Positions 9,103 through 17,801 of a stretch of 47,411 nucleotides of DNA are shown here, piece after piece. The translations under genes were made by a program, and so were the position numbers. Position 1 is the first letter of the stretch, and every line of letters starts with the position of its first letter. The notes under the pieces were generated by a model. It saw nothing but the letters and a program-made list of their open reading frames with translations, made no database searches and was not told the origin of the DNA. The stretch is from JAJYTL01 sp046705265 (GTDB taxonomy: Bacteria > Pseudomonadota > Alphaproteobacteria > Ferrovibrionales > Ferrovibrionaceae), in contig JBJKQL010000080.1 in assembly GCA_046705265.1 (NCBI GenBank), positions 1-47,411 on the forward strand, in the 5' to 3' direction.

Positions 9103-9357
9103 CTAAGGCTTTTCTTGGTTTGCTGCCGGGTTCCACAACTTGTCGAGAACATAGACGCGGATCGCGCTCGAGAGATTGCCCTTCCGCGTGCGGTCGATTT
9201 CGGTGATCAGATCGTTCACGTTTAGATCATGTCGCTCGGCGAGCGCCTGCAAAGCGGTCCAAAACGGTGTTTCGAGCGAAACGCTGGTGCGATGGCCGGC
9301 GACGATGACCGAGCGCTTTTTGATTCCCGCCTTGATGCCCGCCATCCCCCTTGCCAC
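9103..9357 (-). CDS. Ribbon-helix-helix domain protein
   Basis: An 84-residue protein of the RHH_4 type. The core KKRSVIVAGHRTSVSLE, then FWTALQALAERHDLNVNDLI and GNLSSAIRVYVLDKL, is highly characteristic of the small protein encoded next to fumarase in alphaproteobacteria. The RHH fold normally binds DNA as a dimer through a beta-ribbon, although target genes for this family are not established. The GTG at 9357 has GGAG nine bases upstream; an internal ATG at 9345 is an alternative. It begins 26 bases after the fumC stop and is co-oriented, so it is probably cotranscribed with fumC. Confidence 0.85.
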   Translation of the reverse strand: MARGMAGIKAGIKKRSVIVAGHRTSVSLETPFWTALQALAERHDLNVNDLITEIDRTRKGNLSSAIRVYVLDKLWNPAANQEKP

Positions 9358-9383
9358 CGTTCGTTGCTCCGTGCCGCCGCCCC

Positions 9384-10817
9384 TCAGCTTCTCGGCGCGA
9401 CCATCTTCTTCGGATCAACCCAGCGGTCGAAATCCACGCCATTAACCAACCCAAGCTCTTCCGCCGATTGGCGGAGCGTGCAGTTGTTGCTCAACGCGTG
9501 CTTGGCAACCTTTGCGGCGGCATCATAGCCGATATGGGGCGATAGGGCGGTGACTAGCATGAGCGAGCGCTGCATCAGCTCCTTGATGCGGGCGCGATCG
9601 GGCTCGATGCCGACCACACAATTGTCAGTGAAGCTCACGCAGGCGTCGGCCAAAAGCCGGACGGATTGCAACACATTGTAGATAATGACCGGTTTGAAGA
9701 CATTGAGTTCGAGATGGCCGCTCATGCCGGCGATGCTCACGGTCTGGTGATTGCCGACCACCTGTGCCGCGACCATAGTCAGCGCTTCGGCCTGCGTCGG
9801 ATTGACCTTGCCGGGCATGATCGAGGACCCGGGTTCGTTTTCTGGCAAACGGAGCTCGCCCAGACCGGCCCGAGGGCCGGAGCCGAGCAGGCGGATGTCG
9901 TTTGCAATCTTCATCGCGCTACAGGCCAACACATTCAGAGCACCTGAAACTTCGACCAGCGCGTCATGGGCAGCCAAGGCTTCGAATTTATTTTCCGCGG
10001 TCTTGAATGGCAGGCGGGTCAATTTGGCGATTTCCCGCGCGATCCGTTCCGCGAAGCCGCGCGGCGCATTGAGGCCGGTGCCGACCGCTGTGCCCCCCTG
10101 GGCAAGCTGATAGAGCCTTGGAAGCGTCGCCCGCACGCGTTCGATGCCATTGCCAATCTGAGCCGCATAACCCGAAAATTCCTGACCGAGGGTCAGCGGT
10201 GTCGCATCTTGTAAATGAGTGCGGCCGATCTTGACGATGCCGCTAAACGCCCGTGCCTTGCGGTCAAGGGCCCGCTTCAGATGGGCGAGCGCCGGTAAGA
10301 GGCGGTTGTTGATCTCTTCGGCAGTCGCCACGTGCATGGCGGTTGGAAAAGTGTCGTTCGAGGATTGACTGCAGTTTACATGATCGTTCGGATGCACGGG
10401 GCGCTTTGTCCCACGCACGCCGCCAAGAATCTCGATCGCGCGATTGGCGATGACCTCGTTCACGTTCATGTTGGTCTGAGTGCCCGAACCAGTCTGCCAG
10501 ATCACGAGCGGGAATTCGTCGGCATGCTGCCCGGCCCGCACCTCCTCGGCAGCGCGAATGATGGCGCGGCCAAGCCGTTTCGGCAGTACGCCGAGGTCCA
10601 TATTCGCTCGCGCGGCCGCGAGCTTGATGGTCGCGAAAGCGCGGATCAGGGGTTCCGGCATACGCTCCCCGCCGATGCGGAAATTATTGCGGCTGCGCTC
10701 GGTCTGGGCGCCCCAGTAACGGTTCGCTGGCACCGCCACCTGGCCCATGGAATCGGATTCCATCCGCGTCCGCGCCGTTACTGCCCGGCGGGTATCGGAC
10801 ATTTTTTTTCTGGCCAT
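9384..10817 (-). CDS. fumC: Class II fumarate hydratase
   Basis: A 477-residue oxygen-stable, Fe-S-free fumarase that interconverts fumarate and (S)-malate in the TCA cycle as a homotetramer. The superfamily signature EPGSSIMPGKVNP is complete. Other class II landmarks are VPANRYWGAQTERSRNNF near the N-terminus, WQTGSGTQTNMNVNEV, the substrate-binding HPNDHVNCSQSSND, and GRTHLQDATPLTLGQEF. ATG 10817 (MARKKMSDTRR) has GGAG six bases upstream and is preferred over an upstream start at 10856. It is followed by the RHH gene and preceded by sspB, a common alphaproteobacterial arrangement. Confidence 0.97.
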   Translation of the reverse strand: MARKKMSDTRRAVTARTRMESDSMGQVAVPANRYWGAQTERSRNNFRIGGERMPEPLIRAFATIKLAAARANMDLGVLPKRLGRAIIRAAEEVRAGQHADEFPLVIWQTGSGTQTNMNVNEVIANRAIEILGGVRGTKRPVHPNDHVNCSQSSNDTFPTAMHVATAEEINNRLLPALAHLKRALDRKARAFSGIVKIGRTHLQDATPLTLGQEFSGYAAQIGNGIERVRATLPRLYQLAQGGTAVGTGLNAPRGFAERIAREIAKLTRLPFKTAENKFEALAAHDALVEVSGALNVLACSAMKIANDIRLLGSGPRAGLGELRLPENEPGSSIMPGKVNPTQAEALTMVAAQVVGNHQTVSIAGMSGHLELNVFKPVIIYNVLQSVRLLADACVSFTDNCVVGIEPDRARIKELMQRSLMLVTALSPHIGYDAAAKVAKHALSNNCTLRQSAEELGLVNGVDFDRWVDPKKMVAPRS

Positions 10818-10996
10818 GCTGTTCTCCACAACCGAACTGCAACGCAGTCTAAGCATTTGGCTCTTATGCCGCCAGACGAGAACGCGAAAGAATGGGTGAA
10901 GGGCGGGCGTCGAGTCAAAGGCCAGGGCCGTTGCCGTCAGGGCACCGTTTTGCCGCTTGTCGGCACTCGATTGCCGGCGGCCGCGTCACTCTAATT

Positions 10997-11494
10997 TCAC
11001 TTCTTGCGAAATTGTTCGAGGGTGACGACCTCGCCGGTCTTGCGCTCGCCTTCCGATGGGCTGTCCGAGATGCCTTCAAGGTCCTGGGATTGCGGTGGCG
11101 TGGACGCGGCTTCCTCCGTTCCTTCCGTTTCGCCTTCCACGGGCCCACGAAATTGCAGACCGAACGGTACGCTAGGATCGGAAAACGCGGTTACGGCAGA
11201 GAAAGGGATGCTCAGGCGCTCGTGGCGGCCGTTGAAAGCCAGGGTTACGGCGAAATGGTCCTCCGTCACTTCCAGTCCCCAGAACTGGTGTTGGAGGACG
11301 ATGGTCATTTCGTCAGGATAACGCTGGCGCAGGAAGTCCGGCAATGTCACACCGTCGGCCCGGGTGAGAAACGAAATATAGAGATAGTGGCTGCCAGGCA
11401 GGCCCTGCTCGGCCACGCGCTGGAGTGCCATTTTCGGAACCTGTCGCAAGGCTTCCAGGGCCATATGGGCGTAATCCATCAAATCTGCGCCCAT
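10997..11494 (-). CDS. sspB: SspB-family ClpXP adaptor (alphaproteobacterial type)
   Basis: A 165-residue protein. The N-terminal substrate-binding domain carries ALQRVAEQGLPGSHYLYISF, LPDFLRQRYPDEMTIVLQHQFW and LSIPFSAVTAFSDPSVPFGLQF, all typical of the alpha-type SspB fold that grips ssrA tags. A flexible acidic linker follows, and the protein ends in EVVTLEQFRKK, the short XB motif that docks on the ClpX N-domain. It tethers ssrA-tagged and other substrates to ClpXP. ATG 11494 is chosen because AAGGAG lies nine bases upstream; a TTG three codons earlier would abut that site. It is transcribed leftward toward fumC, 179 bases away. Confidence 0.9.
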   Translation of the reverse strand: MGADLMDYAHMALEALRQVPKMALQRVAEQGLPGSHYLYISFLTRADGVTLPDFLRQRYPDEMTIVLQHQFWGLEVTEDHFAVTLAFNGRHERLSIPFSAVTAFSDPSVPFGLQFRGPVEGETEGTEEAASTPPQSQDLEGISDSPSEGERKTGEVVTLEQFRKK

Positions 11495-11950
11495 GCTCCA
11501 CAACTCCTTGATCCCAAAACGGGGCTATGCCCCCGACTCCAATCCTCGAGTAAATCTTAATACATCTTGTCGCCACTGGGCAGGGATTCAGAGAAAAAGC
11601 TTCGCGCCGGCCCGCGGCCATCGCAAGCAGAAAGACTGCCACCGGGCATTCGCCTAAGATGTCGTAGGTATTGCGCCTTGCGGTCCGGAACGATAGAGTG
11701 CCACCCTGGTACCCAAGAAGGGCTTGCCTTTTTAATAGATTAGTTCGTCTTGGACCCAACAAAGTTTGGAGGCACCATAACCAAAAAGAGAAGTGACGCT
11801 CTCGTGCCGGATTGGCCGAAGGCGAGGGATGGAATCCCTGTGTGGCCTCCTAGGGGGCCGGTCAACAAACAAACATTTCGCAACGCCGTCGATCCCTCTG
11901 TTAGGGAGAGCTGTGGCGCGAAAGAGTAAAAATTCCGGGAGGAAAATCAA
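11495..11950. other. Divergent intergenic region between sspB and the first Liv operon
   Basis: About 455 bases separate the divergent sspB and livK-like starts, so promoters for both should lie here. The segment near 11720-11745 is AT-rich (tttttaatagattag), unlike the flanks. The end supplies the strong ribosome binding site GGGAGGAAAATCAA before the livK-like ATG. Minus-strand open frames at 11313-11762 and 11732-12271 overlap real genes and have no domains. Confidence 0.45.
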
Positions 11951-13222
11951 ATGACAGACGCAAAGGAAATCGTCACCAGCGTGTCGAAGCGGCGGATCAG
12001 CCGTCGTTCGGTTTTGACTTCGGCCGCGGCGGCGGGCGTTGCCGCTGGCGTTGGCCCCCACATCATCAAGGCTCTTGGCGAGACGCCGGTGAAGATCGGC
12101 TTCATCGATCCCTTCACGGGGACCTACGCCATGCAGGGCGACAGCGAGCAGGACGGCGCCCGGCTGGCGCTTGCGGAAATCAATGCCAAGGGTGGCATCC
12201 TCGGCCGCAAGGTTGAATTGATTGTGCAGGATGACGCCGCCGACGTCGGTAAGGCGACGGTAAAATTCCACGAAGTCGTTGAGAAGGACAAGGTGGACTT
12301 TGTTTCGGGATCGGTGTCATCCGCCGTATCCCTCGCGCTCGAGCATGCCGCGAGCCTCAAAGGCATCCTCTACGTCGACACCGGCGGGCACGTCGATTCC
12401 GTGACCGGCACCCATTGCAGCTGGACCACGTTCAAGGTCTGCTCCGATACCTGGATGCTTGCCAAGGCTCTGGTGGCCGCGTTGATGCAAAAGTTCGGCA
12501 AGAAGTGGTACTTCATCACGCCCGACTATGCCTGGGGACATTTCCTGCATGCCAACTGCCTGAAGATTCTTAAGCAGCAGGGCGGCGAGGAACTCGGCAA
12601 CGCGCTGCTGCCCTTGGGCACCACCGACTTCACCTCGGCGCTGATTAAGATCCGGGAGGCGAAGCCGAATGTGATTTGCGTGCTGAACGGTGGCGACGAC
12701 TTCGTCAATACGATGAAGCAAGCAACTCAGTTCGGCATGACCAAGGAGTTCGCTTTCGGCTATCCGTTGGTCGAGTTGGAACCCCTGGCCGCTCTTCCAA
12801 AGGTGGCGCGCACGGGTTGGGGCGTCATGGAGTGGTGGTGGCAGCAGCCGGGCAATGCTCATGTCGCGGCGTTCGTTGCCAGCTACCGCAAGCACTTCAC
12901 CAAGACGCCGAGCGCCCGGAGCTGGTTCGGCTATGTCGGCATGCACACCATCGCGATGGGCACCGCCAGAGCGAAGAGCTTGAATTCGGTCAAGGTTGCT
13001 CATGCCATCGAAGGCATGGCCTTGCCTCCCGAGATCGGGCTCGGACCTTATCCTGTACACTGGCGTGCCGCCGATCATCAGTTGCTTATCACCGAGTTTG
13101 TCGGCGAGGTGAACGGCAAGGGATCTTATCCGGATCTGTTCGAAGTGAAGGAAACGCTTCCCGGGCCGAAGCTTGCGGAATCGCCGGTGGCCAAGGGCTG
13201 TAAGATGACCTACCCGGCGTGA
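11951..13222 (+). CDS. Liv-type ABC transporter substrate-binding protein (importer A)
   Basis: A 423-residue periplasmic binding protein of the type I LivK/Peripla_BP_6 family. The N-terminus carries a twin-arginine-like signal (RRISRRSVLTSAAAAG, residues 14-29), so export in the folded state is likely. The mature part starts VKIGFIDPFTGTYAMQGDSEQDGARLALAEINAKGG, the standard first lobe of this family, followed by RKVELIVQDD and GKATVKFHEVVEKDKVDFV. It should bind a small carboxylate or amide and deliver it to the membrane proteins encoded downstream. The start has GGGAGG optimally placed. Members of this subfamily often bind compounds other than amino acids, such as aromatic acids or amides. 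The ligand here is not predictable. Confidence 0.9.
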   Translation: MTDAKEIVTSVSKRRISRRSVLTSAAAAGVAAGVGPHIIKALGETPVKIGFIDPFTGTYAMQGDSEQDGARLALAEINAKGGILGRKVELIVQDDAADVGKATVKFHEVVEKDKVDFVSGSVSSAVSLALEHAASLKGILYVDTGGHVDSVTGTHCSWTTFKVCSDTWMLAKALVAALMQKFGKKWYFITPDYAWGHFLHANCLKILKQQGGEELGNALLPLGTTDFTSALIKIREAKPNVICVLNGGDDFVNTMKQATQFGMTKEFAFGYPLVELEPLAALPKVARTGWGVMEWWWQQPGNAHVAAFVASYRKHFTKTPSARSWFGYVGMHTIAMGTARAKSLNSVKVAHAIEGMALPPEIGLGPYPVHWRAADHQLLITEFVGEVNGKGSYPDLFEVKETLPGPKLAESPVAKGCKMTYPA

Positions 13223-13610
13223 GATTGTTGCGCAGCGTCGACCGATCGAAATCGACCTTTTGGATCTGACGGAGGGTCGTGATCGAAGACGGAAGTCTGT
13301 TGGCACCCTGAAAGGCCGCGGGCCTTTTGGGGTGCCGGTAGAACTTTTGCCTAAGAATTTGGCCGTGGCCGGCTCCTGGCGAGCGAATCTGGCATATGGA
13401 TCGCGGTTAGATAGAGAATGCTCCTGCGGCCGTTAGAGGATCGGTCGCGGGCTACCCGTTGTCGGGCTTCAAGGCCGATGGACATATTCCGGACTGTCGA
13501 GTAGAAGTTATCAAATGATCGACTTGCGACGGCCAGCCGCCACCAAATCCAATAATCAAAACTGCTGGCAAAGGGGTATTTGACATTTCCGTTTGGGAGG
13601 ACGGCCGCGG
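13223..13610. other. livK-livH intercistronic region
   Basis: Nearly 390 bases separate the binding-protein gene from the first permease gene, an unusually long gap inside a Liv operon. It contains a strong hairpin (13302-13336, listed separately). No gene is supported; the final part supplies GGGAGG ahead of the livH-like ATG. Confidence 0.5.
13302..13336 (+). terminator. Strong stem-loop after the binding-protein gene
   Basis: GGCACCCTGAAAGGCC pairs with GGCCTTTTGGGGTGCC over 16 positions, with two G-U wobbles, closing a three-base loop. It lies 79 bases after the livK-like stop. No long T-run follows directly (ggtagaactttt). It may be a partial terminator or an mRNA-stabilising 3' hairpin that raises binding-protein output relative to the permease, as seen in other ABC operons. 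The fold is read directly; the role is inferred. Confidence 0.6.
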
Positions 13611-14480
13611 ATGGAAATTTTATTATTCGATGGATTCAATGGGCTGATTCAGGGCGCCTTCTACGCTCTGATGGCATTGGGTCTTTCGCTGATCATCAGC
13701 TTGAATTTCGTGATCAATTTCGCCCATGGCGGGTTTATGGTCATTGGCGCGTATCTGGCGTATGCGCTCGCGCCTTATCTTGGTTTTTGGGGTGCATTGA
13801 TCGTGGGCCCGCTGCTGGCCGGAGTTATCGGCATTATCGTCGAGCGTGTCCTTGTGCGGTATATGTATGGGCGGCCCGACCCGGTCTACAGCCTGCTCCT
13901 AACCTTTGGCCTTGTTCTCATCATAGAAGATACGGTCCGGAGCATCTGGGGCGCGACGGGTGTGCCCTTCGCCATTCCCAACGCGATGATTTCCCCGTTG
14001 AGTTCGGTCTATTTCTTTTTGAACGGCTACCGGCTCTTCGTTCTCGGCTCGATCGCTTTTGCTACCGTCGCGCTGTTTGCCTTTTTGCGTTTCTCGCGCT
14101 TCGGCGTTCGCATCCGGGCTGGCATTCTCGATCTGGAGACGGTTTCCACCTTGGGCGTGAACGTGTACCTGTTGCGCGCGGTCAATTTCGCGATCGGCAT
14201 CACCCTTGCGGGTTTTGCCGGCGTCCTCGCCGCCGGTGTGCTGCAGCTTTCGCCGACAATGGGTGACGACGTGATCATGGCGACTTTCGTCGCGGTTGTC
14301 GTCGGCGGCATCGGCAGCCTGTTCGGCAGCGTGCTTGGCGGCCTGATCATCGGGCTTGCCGCAGGGATAACCAGTGCCTATTACCCAGTTGCGAGCGACG
14401 TGATCATCTACGTCATCATGGCCTTGGTATTAATTGTGCGGCCTCGCGGGCTGCTTGGCCAGGAGGGGCTGTTTGAATGA
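13611..14480 (+). CDS. Liv-type ABC transporter permease, LivH family (importer A)
   Basis: A 289-residue inner-membrane permease with about eight hydrophobic segments. Typical LivH landmarks are NGLIQGAFYALMALGLSLI at the N-terminus, LNFVINFAHGGFMVIGAY, and the cytoplasmic coupling region with GVNVYLLRAVNFAIG. The C-terminal half contains VVVGGIGSLFGSVLGGLIIG. It forms the translocation pore with the LivM-type partner. ATG 13611 is chosen because GGGAGG lies ten bases upstream, although a TTG at 13593 is in frame. The stop overlaps the next gene by four bases (ATGA), indicating translational coupling. Confidence 0.93.
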   Translation: MEILLFDGFNGLIQGAFYALMALGLSLIISLNFVINFAHGGFMVIGAYLAYALAPYLGFWGALIVGPLLAGVIGIIVERVLVRYMYGRPDPVYSLLLTFGLVLIIEDTVRSIWGATGVPFAIPNAMISPLSSVYFFLNGYRLFVLGSIAFATVALFAFLRFSRFGVRIRAGILDLETVSTLGVNVYLLRAVNFAIGITLAGFAGVLAAGVLQLSPTMGDDVIMATFVAVVVGGIGSLFGSVLGGLIIGLAAGITSAYYPVASDVIIYVIMALVLIVRPRGLLGQEGLFE

Positions 14481-15421
14481 CCAGGCGCATTTACGCCAAT
14501 ATCGTCATATGGCTTCTTTTGTTGACGGTGCCGTTTTGGATGCCGCTGGTCGGCGGCTATACCGCGCTTGGCAGCCGTATCCTGATCTTCGCCCTTTGCA
14601 CCATGGGTCTAAATGTCTTGCTCGGATTTACCGGCATGATGTCGTTCGGGCAGGCCGCGTATTTCGGGCTTGGCGGTTACGGCGCCGGGGAGATTCTGGT
14701 GCATTTGACGCATAGCATGTGGGTCGCCGTTCTCGCCGGTACGCTTCTCGGCGGCGTTGCCGCGCTTCTTATCGGTCCTATCCTGATGAAGAAGCGAGGC
14801 ATCTACTTCGCCATGATCACGGTCGCAATCGGGCAGATTTTCTATTTCGTCGCCGAGCGCTGGGACAGTTTCACAGGCGGCCAGGACGGACTTACCGGGT
14901 TCTCTCGGATGCCGCTTCACTTCGGCAGCGTGACTGTGCCTTTGACGGCGGTGCCGTTCTATTATTTCGTATTGCTTTTCTTTGCGATCGGCGCCGGGGT
15001 CATCGCCGTATTGCTGAACTCGCCCCTCGGCCATACCTTCGTCGCTATTCGCGAAAATCGCAGGCGCGCCATGTTTCTTGGCATCCATGTGGAGCGCTAT
15101 GTGTGGGCGTCCTTTGCCATCGCAGGCTTCATCTCCGGGTTGGCCGGAGCACTTAATGCGCTTCAGAACAACTTCATTTCGCCCATGGATTTGTACTGGA
15201 TTGCGTCAGGCAACTTCGTGATCATGGCGGTTATGGGCGGAATGCGAAGCTTCTGGGGGCCACTGGTCGGCGCCATCATCTTTGTCGGATTCCAGGACTA
15301 CGTGAGTTCCCTTTTCCCGAATAACTGGGAAAGTTTCATCGGAGCGCTGTTCATTGCGGTGGTCTTGTTCTTTCCGAACGGCGTTCTTGGAATCATTCGG
15401 CGAAGGGTGAGGGCGGCATGA
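14477..15421 (+). CDS. Liv-type ABC transporter permease, LivM family (importer A)
   Basis: A 314-residue polytopic permease. LivM landmarks include LNVLLGFTGMMSFGQAAYFGLGGYGAGEIL near residues 47-76, the region KKRGIYFAMITVAIGQIFYFV, and the coupling loop AIRENRRRAMFLGIHVERYVWASFAIAG. It pairs with the LivH-type protein to form the membrane channel. Both ends overlap neighbours by four bases, so translation of H, M, G and F is tightly coupled. Confidence 0.93.
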   Translation: MTRRIYANIVIWLLLLTVPFWMPLVGGYTALGSRILIFALCTMGLNVLLGFTGMMSFGQAAYFGLGGYGAGEILVHLTHSMWVAVLAGTLLGGVAALLIGPILMKKRGIYFAMITVAIGQIFYFVAERWDSFTGGQDGLTGFSRMPLHFGSVTVPLTAVPFYYFVLLFFAIGAGVIAVLLNSPLGHTFVAIRENRRRAMFLGIHVERYVWASFAIAGFISGLAGALNALQNNFISPMDLYWIASGNFVIMAVMGGMRSFWGPLVGAIIFVGFQDYVSSLFPNNWESFIGALFIAVVLFFPNGVLGIIRRRVRAA

Positions 15422-16167
15422 GCCTACTGCGCATCGAAAACGTATCACGGGTCTTCGGCAAGGTTGTCGCATTGCAAAATGTCGCCCTCGAGATGGACGA
15501 AGGCGAGCTCTATGCCGTGATCGGGCCAAATGGCGCTGGCAAGACAACGCTGTTCAATCTGATCAGCGGCTTCTTTCCTGCAACCACCGGCGAAATTTGG
15601 TTCGATGGCATGCAGGCGAACAAGCTGAGCCCCGAGAGGCGGGTGGCCGTGGGCTTGGTACGGACCTTTCAGATTACCGAGATCTTTCCCGAACTCTCAA
15701 TATACGAAAACATCCGTATTGGGGTCGAAGCCGAGAAGGGCTGCAGTGCCTCACCGTGGCCAGGACGCAAGTTGCGGCGGGAGATCAACCAGCGCGTTGA
15801 AGAACTCTTGAAGATCACGGGTCTTGAGTCCCAGTCGGATCGGACCGTGAGCGAACTCGCGCACGGCGATCAGCGAGTGGTGGAAGTTACCATGGCCTTG
15901 AGCCTAAAGCCGAAGCTGCTGCTGCTCGATGAGCCGACGGCCGGCATGGGGCGCGCCGAAACCCACCACATGGTCAATCTCATCCGCTTGCTTCATGAAC
16001 AGCAGAAAATCAGCATCCTGTTCATCGAACATGACATGGATATCGTGTTCGGTATCGCCAACCGCATTACGGTTCTCAACTACGGCCAGGTTCTTGCCAC
16101 GGGTACGCCCAAGGATATCGCGGCTAACCCCCGGGTCCAGGCCGCCTATCTGGGAGAAGCGGCGTGA
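15418..16167 (+). CDS. Liv-type ABC transporter ATP-binding protein, LivG family (importer A)
   Basis: A 249-residue ATPase. The Walker A motif is GPNGAGKTTL (residues 39-48), the signature segment reads SELAHGDQR, and Walker B is LLLLDEPTAGM, followed by the H-loop FIEHDMD. The C-terminus VLATGTPKDIAANPRVQAAYLGEA is the standard LivG ending. It energises import together with the LivF-type protein encoded next, whose GTG start overlaps this stop. Confidence 0.93.
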   Translation: MSLLRIENVSRVFGKVVALQNVALEMDEGELYAVIGPNGAGKTTLFNLISGFFPATTGEIWFDGMQANKLSPERRVAVGLVRTFQITEIFPELSIYENIRIGVEAEKGCSASPWPGRKLRREINQRVEELLKITGLESQSDRTVSELAHGDQRVVEVTMALSLKPKLLLLDEPTAGMGRAETHHMVNLIRLLHEQQKISILFIEHDMDIVFGIANRITVLNYGQVLATGTPKDIAANPRVQAAYLGEAA

Positions 16168-16913
16168 GTGCAGTGCTTAAGGCGGAAGGCCTGGAGACCT
16201 ATTACGGCAAAAGCCACATCCTTCACGGCGTCTCGCTCGAGGTACAAGAGGGCGAACTTGTTACCCTCCTCGGGCGCAATGGCGCCGGCAAGACCACCAC
16301 CTTGCGAAGCTTGGTTGGGCTGACGGCGCCACGGCAGGGGAAGGTTGAGATTTTTGGGCAAAATACCACTCATCTGCCGGCCTACAAGATTACGCGTCTT
16401 GGCGTCGGGTATGTGCCTGAAGGCCGGAAGATATTCCCCAATCTGACGGTGCTGGAAAACCTCTCAGTGCCGATGGTTCGCCCCGGCCAATGGACCGTGG
16501 AACGCATTTTCGAGCTTTTCCCCAACCTCGCTGAGCGGCGCAACAGCTGGGGACGGCAGCTTTCGGGTGGTGAGCAGGAGATGTTGGCCATTGCGCGGGC
16601 GCTTCTTCTCAATCCGAAGATTCTTCTGCTCGATGAACCGTCCCAGGGTCTTGCGCCGCTGCTTGTTCGAGACGTCTTTCGGGTCGTGTCTTCGATGCGG
16701 AAGGAGGGAATCTCTATCCTTCTCGTCGAACAAAACGCCCGTTTTGGTCTCGAGGTTGCGGATCGCGTCTACGTGCTCAATGACGGCGAAGTGGTTCATT
16801 CGGGCTCAGCAAGCGAGCTTGCACAAGACGAAGAGCGGGTTCGCGCGCTCGCCGGCGCCGGCACCAGGGAGGGCGAATCCTCAGCGGCGGCGGAGGGGAT
16901 GACCACCGCGTAG
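16164..16913 (+). CDS. Liv-type ABC transporter ATP-binding protein, LivF family (importer A)
   Basis: A 249-residue ATPase starting with GTG that overlaps the livG-like stop. Walker A is GRNGAGKTTT, the signature is LSGGEQEM and Walker B is ILLLDEPSQGLAP, the last typical of LivF. The stretch GVGYVPEGRKIFPNLTVLENL is also a LivF hallmark. It is the last transporter gene of importer A; the crotonase gene starts 93 bases downstream and is probably in the same transcription unit. The C-terminus carries an extra Gly/Ser/Ala-rich tail of about 20 residues. Confidence 0.93.
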   Translation: MSAVLKAEGLETYYGKSHILHGVSLEVQEGELVTLLGRNGAGKTTTLRSLVGLTAPRQGKVEIFGQNTTHLPAYKITRLGVGYVPEGRKIFPNLTVLENLSVPMVRPGQWTVERIFELFPNLAERRNSWGRQLSGGEQEMLAIARALLLNPKILLLDEPSQGLAPLLVRDVFRVVSSMRKEGISILLVEQNARFGLEVADRVYVLNDGEVVHSGSASELAQDEERVRALAGAGTREGESSAAAEGMTTA

Positions 16914-17006
16914 ATGTGATTGCGAGCGCCGCGGCGTCTCATAAGACGTGGTGGAAGGACCGCAGGCGCGGAGGCGAGTCAGCCGCGCTCGACGGGGAAA
17001 ACGACG

Positions 17007-17801
17007 ATGACCGATGCCATTGGCCGGATGGAGGCACGGAAGGAGGGCGCCATCGGCTGGATGGTGTTCGACAATCCGCTCCGCCGTAACGCGGTATCCC
17101 TCGCGATGTGGCGGGCGATTCCCGAGATCCTTGCCGACTTCGCAGCCGATCCCGCAATTCGCCTCGTGGTTCTTACCGGAGCCGGCGATCAGGCCTTCGT
17201 CTCGGGTGCAGATATCTCCGAATTCGACAAGGAACGCAGCAGCGCCGCAAAGGTTGCCGCGTATAACGCCACGGCGGGCGCCGCCAATCAAGCGCTTGCC
17301 GGCTTCGCAAAACCAACCCTGGCGATGATCCGCGGCTATTGCATCGGCGGTGGCCTTGGCATCGCGCTGGCTTGTGACCTTCGCTTCGCGGCCGAGGAGG
17401 CATCCTTCGCCATTCCAGCGGCTCGGCTCGGGCTCGGCTACAACCACCCGGCGGTCAAGCGACTGATCGACGTGGTTGGCGTAGCCAACGCGCTTGAGGT
17501 TCTATTCACCGCGCGCCGATTTTCGGCCGCCGAGGCCGAGCGGATGCGGCTCGTGAATCGCGTCCTGCCCTATGCCGAGATCGAGAGCTTCGTCCGCAAT
17601 TGCGCCGACCAGATTGCGAGCAACGCGCCCTTGACTCTGTCGGCCGCCAAAATCTGCGCCCGTGAGCTTCTGAAAAATTCCGCTGAACAAGACATCGCCG
17701 CTTGCGACGCGGCTGTCGCCGCCTGCTTCGCGAGCTCTGATTATGCCGAGGGCCGCGCCGCCTTCGCCGAAAAGCGACGCCCGATCTTTCATGGCCGCTA
17801 A
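17007..17801 (+). CDS. Enoyl-CoA hydratase/isomerase (crotonase) family protein lacking both catalytic Glu
   Basis: A 264-residue crotonase-fold protein. The CoA/oxyanion-hole segments are clear: FVSGADISEF (residues 64-73) and IRGYCIGGGLGIALACDLRFA (starting at 108). In canonical hydratases the two catalytic glutamates lie in GGGCE and PEI. Here the aligned positions are Gly118 (GGGLG) and Ala138 (PAA), so ordinary water addition is not expected. Isomerase, decarboxylase or C-C hydrolase activities occur in such variants. ATG 17007 is chosen as the family start, with GGGGA upstream. An 11-base overlap with the CoA-transferase start indicates coupling. It is part of the set transcribed after importer A. 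Confidence 0.88.
   Translation: MTDAIGRMEARKEGAIGWMVFDNPLRRNAVSLAMWRAIPEILADFAADPAIRLVVLTGAGDQAFVSGADISEFDKERSSAAKVAAYNATAGAANQALAGFAKPTLAMIRGYCIGGGLGIALACDLRFAAEEASFAIPAARLGLGYNHPAVKRLIDVVGVANALEVLFTARRFSAAEAERMRLVNRVLPYAEIESFVRNCADQIASNAPLTLSAAKICARELLKNSAEQDIAACDAAVAACFASSDYAEGRAAFAEKRRPIFHGR

Noticed and set aside
11732..12271. A 179-codon open frame on the minus strand upstream of and into the importer A binding-protein gene
   Set aside because: Overlaps the real start region of the binding-protein gene and resembles no protein family.
12317..13306. A 329-codon open frame on the minus strand
   Set aside because: Antisense shadow of the importer A binding-protein gene.
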